Assembly: GCA_964408955.1 (NCBI GenBank) | Contig: CAYPBK010000063.1 | Location: 1 to 10,381, forward strand | DNA from: JAAYKT01 sp964408955 | GTDB taxonomy: Bacteria > Bacillota > Clostridia > Lutisporales > Lutisporaceae | Direction: 5' to 3' | Length of the DNA: 10,381 nt | Notes under the pieces: generated by a model | Databases searched by the model: none | What the model was told of the DNA's origin: nothing | The model's input: only the letters and a program-made list of their open reading frames with translations | In this document: positions 6,366 to 10,381 of the stretch, in pieces | Numbering within the stretch: the first letter of the stretch is position 1 | How the letters are laid out: each line of letters begins with the position of its first letter | Position numbers and translations under genes: made by a program

Positions 6366-7661
6366 ATGAACTTGGAAAATATGTTCAAGTTAAAAGAACA
6401 TAACACAACTGCTAAAACAGAAATTATTGCAGGCGTAACGACTTTTATGACTATGGCTTACATAATCATAGTAAATCCGCTTATCTTGTCCGAAACAGGA
6501 ATGGACTTTGGCGCGGTTTTAACGGCTACCTGTTTATCGGCAGGTCTTACAACTATATTAATGGCTTTCTATGCTAATTATCCTTTTGCCCTTGCTCCCG
6601 GTATGGGGCTTAATTCTTTTTTTGCATTTGGAGTCGTGCTGGGTATGGGATATAGCTGGCAATTGGCCTTGGCAGCAGTATTTGTCGAAGGTATTATATT
6701 CATAATAATGTCTTTTCTCAAAGTCAGGGAAGCTATCATCGATTCAATACCGGCAAATCTTAAATATGCTGTAAGTGTAGGAATTGGCCTTTTTATTGCA
6801 TTTATAGGCTTTGTAAATGCAGGTATTGTCGAGGCAGGCGGTGCCATATTACAGCTTGGTGATATGAAGAATCCAAATGCAATATTGGCTGTTATTGGAC
6901 TTATAATAACAGGAGTTTTACTTTATAAAAAAGTAAAAGGGGCATTATTTATCGGTATTCTATTATCTACTATTATCGGTTTTGCATTAGGAGTGACTCA
7001 GCTTCCTAAAGGAATTATAGAAGTATCCTCTATGAGCCCCACTTTTTTAGCGGCATTTAGTGTAGATTGGTCAGAAATATTTAGTTTAAATTTCTTAATT
7101 ATTATATTTACTTTCTTATTTGTAGATGTTTTTGATACTGTTGGTACTGTAATAGGCGTGGCATCTAAAGCAGATATGCTTGACAAAGACGGCAAGCTAC
7201 CTAAAGCAAGCCAAGTGCTTTTGACAGACGCTATAGGTACAACAATAGGAGCATTGTTTGGAACGAGTACCGTAACTACCTATGTAGAAAGTGCTTCGGG
7301 AGTTGCCGAAGGTGGTAGAACAGGATTAACTTCTTTGACAACCGGTGTTTTATTCTTATTTGCGCTTTTGTTTTCCCCTATATTTTTAGTGGTACCAAGT
7401 GCAGCTACGGCCCCGGCTTTAATATTGGTTGGCTTATTCATGATGGAGCCTATTATGAAAATCAATCTAAATGATTTTACAGAAGCTATCCCCGCATTTT
7501 TAACAATAATCATGATGCCTATATCATATAGTATATCCGAAGGTATTGTTTTCGGAATGCTATCCTATACGATACTTAAAACACTAACGGGAAAAGCCAA
7601 GGAAGTTTCTATTGTCATGTATATACTATCCCTTATATTTATTCTAAAATTTATTGTGTAA
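6366..7661 (+). CDS. NCS2-family purine permease (AzgA / PbuG-PbuO-like)
   Basis: This is a 431-residue polytopic membrane protein, probably importing adenine or guanine/hypoxanthine by cation symport. The length and motifs match the AzgA-like branch of nucleobase transporters: TTFMTMAYIIIVNP (25-38), PFALAPGMGLN (73-83), FVDVFDTVGT (252-261) and the long block at 299-323 beginning GTSTVTTYVESASG and ending GGRTGLTS. About 12 to 14 hydrophobic segments run from residue 18 to the C-terminal tail. The start ATG at 6366 has GGAGG (6354-6358) 7 nt upstream. The gene stands alone between the lysS terminator and its own strong terminator. I cannot separate adenine from guanine/hypoxanthine specificity from sequence alone, so I give no symbol. 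No purine riboswitch is seen, which is notable because such permeases in Bacillota often carry one. Confidence 0.93.
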   Translation: MNLENMFKLKEHNTTAKTEIIAGVTTFMTMAYIIIVNPLILSETGMDFGAVLTATCLSAGLTTILMAFYANYPFALAPGMGLNSFFAFGVVLGMGYSWQLALAAVFVEGIIFIIMSFLKVREAIIDSIPANLKYAVSVGIGLFIAFIGFVNAGIVEAGGAILQLGDMKNPNAILAVIGLIITGVLLYKKVKGALFIGILLSTIIGFALGVTQLPKGIIEVSSMSPTFLAAFSVDWSEIFSLNFLIIIFTFLFVDVFDTVGTVIGVASKADMLDKDGKLPKASQVLLTDAIGTTIGALFGTSTVTTYVESASGVAEGGRTGLTSLTTGVLFLFALLFSPIFLVVPSAATAPALILVGLFMMEPIMKINLNDFTEAIPAFLTIIMMPISYSISEGIVFGMLSYTILKTLTGKAKEVSIVMYILSLIFILKFIV

Positions 7662-7691
7662 GAGATTACTATTTGCACACGGTATAAAATT

Positions 7692-7729
7692 AAAACAGGA
7701 ATGAAAATATTATTTCATTCCTGTTTTTT
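7692..7729. terminator. Strong, probably bidirectional terminator between convergent units
   Basis: CAGGAATGAAA (7696-7706) pairs perfectly with TTTCATTCCTG (7713-7723), extended by four A-T pairs on the outside. Six Ts follow on the + strand (7724-7729). Read from the other strand, the stem is followed by TTTTAATTTTAT, so it can also stop the minus-strand unit that ends at 7786. Confidence 0.9.
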
Positions 7730-7785
7730 GATGCGCTAAGCATGGTCGCAGGTTGTGGTGAAGGTTCGTTACGGAATTGGTAGTG

Positions 7786-8790
7786 CTATCTTCTGTTTTT
7801 TAATGTTTCATTTTCAATATCCGTTATATAGTTAACAGATTCTTTACTGAGCATTTCCATGAGTTTTCTTCTAGAATTTTTTCGGATACTTTCTTTTGTT
7901 GAATCTTTAGTCTTAGAGAAATCTCTCCAGGATAACTTTTTTCTATTATAATAAACATCTAGGTCGCAAAGGCGAATGTCATCATTGTTATGTTCGAGAC
8001 CCATCATGATTTCCTTTATATATGAAGGCTCATGAAAAGTAAAAAATTTAAGGCTATACACCCCTACCGGCATTAAAACAAAAGGATAGTCCTTCGTCCA
8101 TGACTCTCCAAGGACTATTCCCAATTCTAAATGCTCTATTATATGCATTAGTCTCCTATAATGAAAGGGATAAGCATTATAAATATCATATATCCTGATT
8201 TCAACTTCATACCACTTTTTATTTGCCAATCCTTCATTTAAATATCTTAAAGCATTCATTTTAAGGTTTCTATATAGGCTTTTTGCATTATAATCAATTT
8301 GTACACATTCTTCGTAGAAATCTTTAAGCCCAAGATTCCAATTTAAAGGTTTGTCTGTAAATGCAATTACGCTGCAATCCAGGTCCAGATTATAAAATGT
8401 ATCTAAGAATCCCTCGACCTTTCCTTCATAATCCTTTAAAATTGAATAAATTATCTTCTTTATATCACCAAAGGTTCTAAAAATGATAAACCTTGGCGCC
8501 ATTTTCACAGTTTTAATTAAATTGTAGGTTTTTTCATTAATTATATTACATAAAATTGTGTCAAGATCGGAGGATACTAAATAAAGGCAAGAAATATCAT
8601 TGATTATTGATGGTCTTGTAATATCATCAGTGAGATATAGAGCAGTGTAGTCTTCATTAGATTGTGCTGAAACAGTATGTATGTTTGATTTTAGTGCCTT
8701 TAGATTCTTTATTAAATAATTGTCCATTTCTTTAAGGTCGTTTGTTTCTATAATCAGATACTTTGTGCTTTTTCTAACTAATGAAATCAT
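7786..8790 (-). CDS. Uncharacterised 334-residue protein, second gene of the minus-strand pair
   Basis: I do not recognise this family. The protein is soluble-looking, without a signal peptide or membrane span. It is rich in Ile, Leu, Lys, Asn and Tyr. The N-terminal part (1-85) alternates beta-like segments, such as TKYLIIETND and YTALYLTDD. The middle has aromatic-rich stretches: RIYDIYNAYPFHYRRLMHII (199-218) and KDYPFVLMPVGVYSLKFFTF (233-252). The last ~45 residues are highly charged and basic (KTKDSTKESIRKNSRRK, 293-309), which could bind nucleic acid or be disordered. No nucleotide-binding loop or catalytic motif stands out. Its ATG has AGGAAGTGA just upstream. It lies 27 nt downstream of the metallophosphoesterase-like gene and is probably cotranscribed with it. 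A role linked to that enzyme is inference from position only. Confidence 0.8.
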   Translation of the reverse strand: MISLVRKSTKYLIIETNDLKEMDNYLIKNLKALKSNIHTVSAQSNEDYTALYLTDDITRPSIINDISCLYLVSSDLDTILCNIINEKTYNLIKTVKMAPRFIIFRTFGDIKKIIYSILKDYEGKVEGFLDTFYNLDLDCSVIAFTDKPLNWNLGLKDFYEECVQIDYNAKSLYRNLKMNALRYLNEGLANKKWYEVEIRIYDIYNAYPFHYRRLMHIIEHLELGIVLGESWTKDYPFVLMPVGVYSLKFFTFHEPSYIKEIMMGLEHNNDDIRLCDLDVYYNRKKLSWRDFSKTKDSTKESIRKNSRRKLMEMLSKESVNYITDIENETLKNRR

Positions 8791-8817
8791 AAAATCACTT
8801 CCTTCATTAAATACTTT

Positions 8818-9435
8818 TTATAATCCGATTTTCCTTTTCATAAGTCTTGCATCATCAACTATGCTAGGATAAGGTAAGTAAAATATTCTTTTTGTATTTT
8901 TAGTTATAATATTAATGTTTTTAATTCCATTAAAGTATATTTTGTCTTTAACAATATCGCTTTTTAATGATATGTCATGGCCATAAAAATTATATGTAGA
9001 TGGGTTTTTAATTATTTCATAAGGGAAATGACTAATTGAAGCCGCATCCCCAAATATAACTGTTTTATCCATTTTATCTATTATTGTGCTTCTTTTGCAA
9101 TACTTATTTATTACGTCAATATTATCGTGGTTTCCGATACTAATATATATCTCCTTTGCCTTTGAAGCTTCCATGATACTTATGATGTTTCTTACATGAT
9201 AGTCATATTTAGAAAGAGAATTCCTATATATCTCTAGCTTAATATCATCAACCAAATCTCCTGTGTGAATTATTATCTCAGGGGATATTTTTTTAATTAT
9301 ATATTTTAAAGTAGAAAAAAAACAGATTGGTGTATCAGAAATATGAAGCAACTTTTCTTCATCAAGCTTTTTTAATGTTTCAGGTATATAAACGCTGCCT
9401 ATTACATTATAGTACATCATTAAAAATTTATTCAT
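8818..9435 (-). CDS. Calcineurin-like metallophosphoesterase-family protein with altered metal site
   Basis: The 205 residues carry a partly conserved metallophosphoesterase signature: HISDTP (31-36) in place of the usual SDxH, HTGDLVDD (57-64), ISIGNHDN (98-105), a lone His in SHFP (135-138), and GHDI (152-155) in place of GHxH. The GD and GNHD blocks, in correct order and spacing, support the fold. Two usual histidine ligands (position 36, here Pro, and the last position of GHxH, here Ile) are missing, so metal binding or activity may differ or be lost. The start at the window-right ATG is backed by TTGGAG about 7 nt upstream and a promoter further up. A sampled line has about 25% GC against about 37% in lysS. 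The substrate is unknown. It forms a two-gene unit with the 334-residue protein. Confidence 0.8.
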   Translation of the reverse strand: MNKFLMMYYNVIGSVYIPETLKKLDEEKLLHISDTPICFFSTLKYIIKKISPEIIIHTGDLVDDIKLEIYRNSLSKYDYHVRNIISIMEASKAKEIYISIGNHDNIDVINKYCKRSTIIDKMDKTVIFGDAASISHFPYEIIKNPSTYNFYGHDISLKSDIVKDKIYFNGIKNINIITKNTKRIFYLPYPSIVDDARLMKRKIGL

Positions 9436-9462
9436 ATATAATCTCCAATAGGATTTATCAAT

Positions 9463-9491
9463 ATTATAATATGATATATGCCAATTTGCAA
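9463..9491 (-). promoter_or_regulatory. Sigma-A-like promoter of the minus-strand pair
   Basis: Reading the minus strand, TTGCAA (9491-9486, 4/6) and TATAAT (9468-9463, 6/6) are separated by exactly 17 bp. The leader to the metallophosphoesterase-like gene would be only about 20 nt. Confidence 0.6.
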
Positions 9492-9662
9492 AATGTTTCT
9501 TGAATTTAAAAGCAAAAGAAGATAAAGAAATATTAAATAAACTTTAAACATTTAGGAAATATTAAAAAGAGTAGTTTTGTAGATACTATTTAAATTTAAT
9601 TATGACTTAAGTATGAAAGAAACTCTTACAGCAGGCTGAAGTAAATATTATTTCTATTTAGC
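9492..9662. other. AT-rich intergenic stretch between the minus-strand pair and the rRNA promoters
   Basis: No gene, RNA or repeat can be supported here. Short frames such as an 8-codon ATG frame at 9613 lack ribosome-binding sites. The A/T runs may serve as upstream promoter elements for the rRNA promoters. Confidence 0.5.
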
Positions 9663-9691
9663 TTTACATAATACAATAATTATGATAATAT
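9663..9691 (+). promoter_or_regulatory. Upstream rRNA promoter (P1)
   Basis: TTTACA (9663-9668, 5/6), a 17-bp spacer and TAATAT (9686-9691, 4/6) are preceded by a TGN extended -10 (TGA, 9683-9685). It has the same design as the promoter 78 bp downstream. A further weak candidate, TTGATA-18-TATGTT, lies at 9713-9742. Confidence 0.5.
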
Positions 9692-9740
9692 TTAAAATAC
9701 ACTCTGCAAAAATTGATACAAAAATTATTAAAAATTTATG

Positions 9741-9769
9741 TTGACAAGGAAAAGCAGCTGTGATAACAT
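9741..9769 (+). promoter_or_regulatory. Main rRNA promoter (P2)
   Basis: TTGACA (9741-9746, 6/6), a 17-bp spacer and TAACAT (9764-9769) with extended TGA (9761-9763). The A/T-rich stretch just upstream (9713-9740) is suitable as an UP element. The predicted start is near 9776, giving a leader of about 284 nt before 16S. Confidence 0.75.
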
Positions 9770-9801
9770 AGGAAAAGTCGGCTGCAATGAGGCAGCGAAA
9801 T

Positions 9802-9815
9802 GGACTTTGAAAACT
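9802..9815 (+). promoter_or_regulatory. boxA-like antitermination site in the rRNA leader
   Basis: GGACTTTGAAAACT closely resembles the Bacillota rRNA boxA (core CTTTGAAAAC) bound by the NusB-NusE antitermination complex. It lies just after a short GCTGC/GCAGC hairpin (9781-9796), as expected for an rRNA leader. Confidence 0.65.
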
Positions 9816-9872
9816 AAACAGTGCTAAATAAGAAATAATTCTTTTGAGTAGGGTTAAACAAAGATTTAATCA

Positions 9873-9923
9873 TAATCTTAAAAGCATTGAAGCCCGGAAG
9901 GGCAGAGATGAACTATAAGATTA
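9873..9923 (+). other. Nested hairpin domain in the rRNA leader
   Basis: TAATCTTA (9873-9880) pairs perfectly with TAAGATTA (9916-9923). Inside, CATT/GATG (9885-9888 with 9907-9910) and GCCC-GGAA-GGGC (9892-9903) stack towards a GNRA tetraloop. This is probably a folding or processing domain of the pre-16S leader. More small stems follow: CGAG/CTCG at 9955-9972 and GTAT/ATAC at 9986-9997. Confidence 0.55.
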
Positions 9924-10059
9924 GAAAGCTTAAAAGCATCAGAACCAAGTAGTACGAGGAAGGTGAAACTCGAACGAAGCGAATAGTATAAAAATACGTG
10001 AGCTAGTGAGAGTGAAAACTGACGAAGTAATACGCAGGTTAAGATGATTTTAATAGATT

Positions 10060-10381
10060 TAAATTAAGAGTTTGATCCTGGCTCAGGACGAACGCTGGCG
10101 GCGTGCTTAACACATGCAAGTTGAACGGTTCTTAAGTCGGATGTTTACATTTGGCTATAGGATAGTAGCGGACGGGTGAGTAACACGTGGGCAACCAACC
10201 TTAAAGCGGGGGATAACAACGAGAAATCGTTGCTAATACCGCATAAAATTGTTAAACCGCATGGAATAACAATCAAAAGAGAAATCTGCTTTAAGACGGG
10301 CCCGCGCCTGATTAGCTAGTTGGTGAGATAAAAGCTCACCAAGGCGACGATCAGTAGCCGATCTGAGAGGATGACCGGCCA
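10060..10381 (+). rRNA. rrs: 16S ribosomal RNA, 5' part (runs off the window)
   Basis: The 16S 5' end is unmistakable: AGAGTTTGATCCTGGCTCAG (10067-10086) is the universal 27F site, followed by the GGCGGCGTGCTTAACACATG region, GCGGACGGGTGAGTAACACG and GATTAGCTAGTTGGTGAG. The window ends at GATGACCGGCCA, about E. coli position 320, so roughly the first fifth of the gene is present. The 5' end is placed by aligning AGAG with E. coli position 8 and may be off by a few bases. The sequence fits Bacillota/Clostridia. It would continue to 23S and 5S outside the window. Confidence 0.97.

Noticed and set aside
6352..6369. Five-codon frame overlapping the permease start (ATGA)
   Set aside because: Its ATG lies within the permease Shine-Dalgarno and it has no site of its own.
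7731..7785. tRNA fragment in the GC-rich spacer
   Set aside because: GGTTCG occurs, but no T-arm pairing or acceptor stem can be built.
9884..9910. SRP RNA-like tip (CCGGAAGG tetraloop)
   Set aside because: Only the GGAA-capped stem matches; the flanking SRP internal-loop bases are absent, and it lies in an rRNA leader.

Overview
The window looks like chromosomal DNA of a low-GC Gram-positive anaerobe-type bacterium, most likely class Clostridia (Bacillota). Genes are AT-rich, Shine-Dalgarno sites are strong (AAGGAGG type), promoters are sigma-A-like with 17-bp spacers, GTG and TTG starts occur, and a 16S rRNA gene begins at the right edge. I do not name a genus from the ~320 nt of 16S visible.

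Layout. (1) 115-2665, + strand: a promoter, an ECF transporter S component probably for pantothenate (panT-like), type III pantothenate kinase (coaX) and tRNA-dihydrouridine synthase (dusB). (2) 2826-3755, +: a conserved soluble protein of unproven function. (3) 3925-6135, +: a perfect consensus sigma-A promoter, a leader with a 17-bp perfect hairpin and a competing terminator-like fold, then greA and lysS 11 nt apart, closed by a terminator. (4) 6366-7661, +: an NCS2/AzgA-type purine permease with a strong, probably bidirectional terminator. (5) 7786-9435, - strand: a two-gene unit with its own promoter, made of a metallophosphoesterase-like protein with an altered metal site and a 334-residue protein I do not recognise. 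(6) 9663-10381, +: tandem rRNA promoters, a boxA-like site, a long structured leader and the first ~320 nt of 16S rRNA.

How it fits together. The coaX...dusB-lysS-rRNA order matches the Bacillus subtilis arrangement (coaX upstream, then dusB/yacF-lysS-rrnJ), so this is a core translation and cofactor locus. PanT-like uptake plus CoaX would cover the entry steps to coenzyme A. DusB, GreA, LysS and rRNA serve tRNA modification, transcription elongation, tRNA charging and ribosome synthesis. The purine permease and the minus-strand pair sit between lysS and the rRNA operon and look like accessory insertions. The best candidates for something undescribed are the greA leader and the minus-strand pair. 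Nothing here is an obvious mobile element, CRISPR array or defence island.
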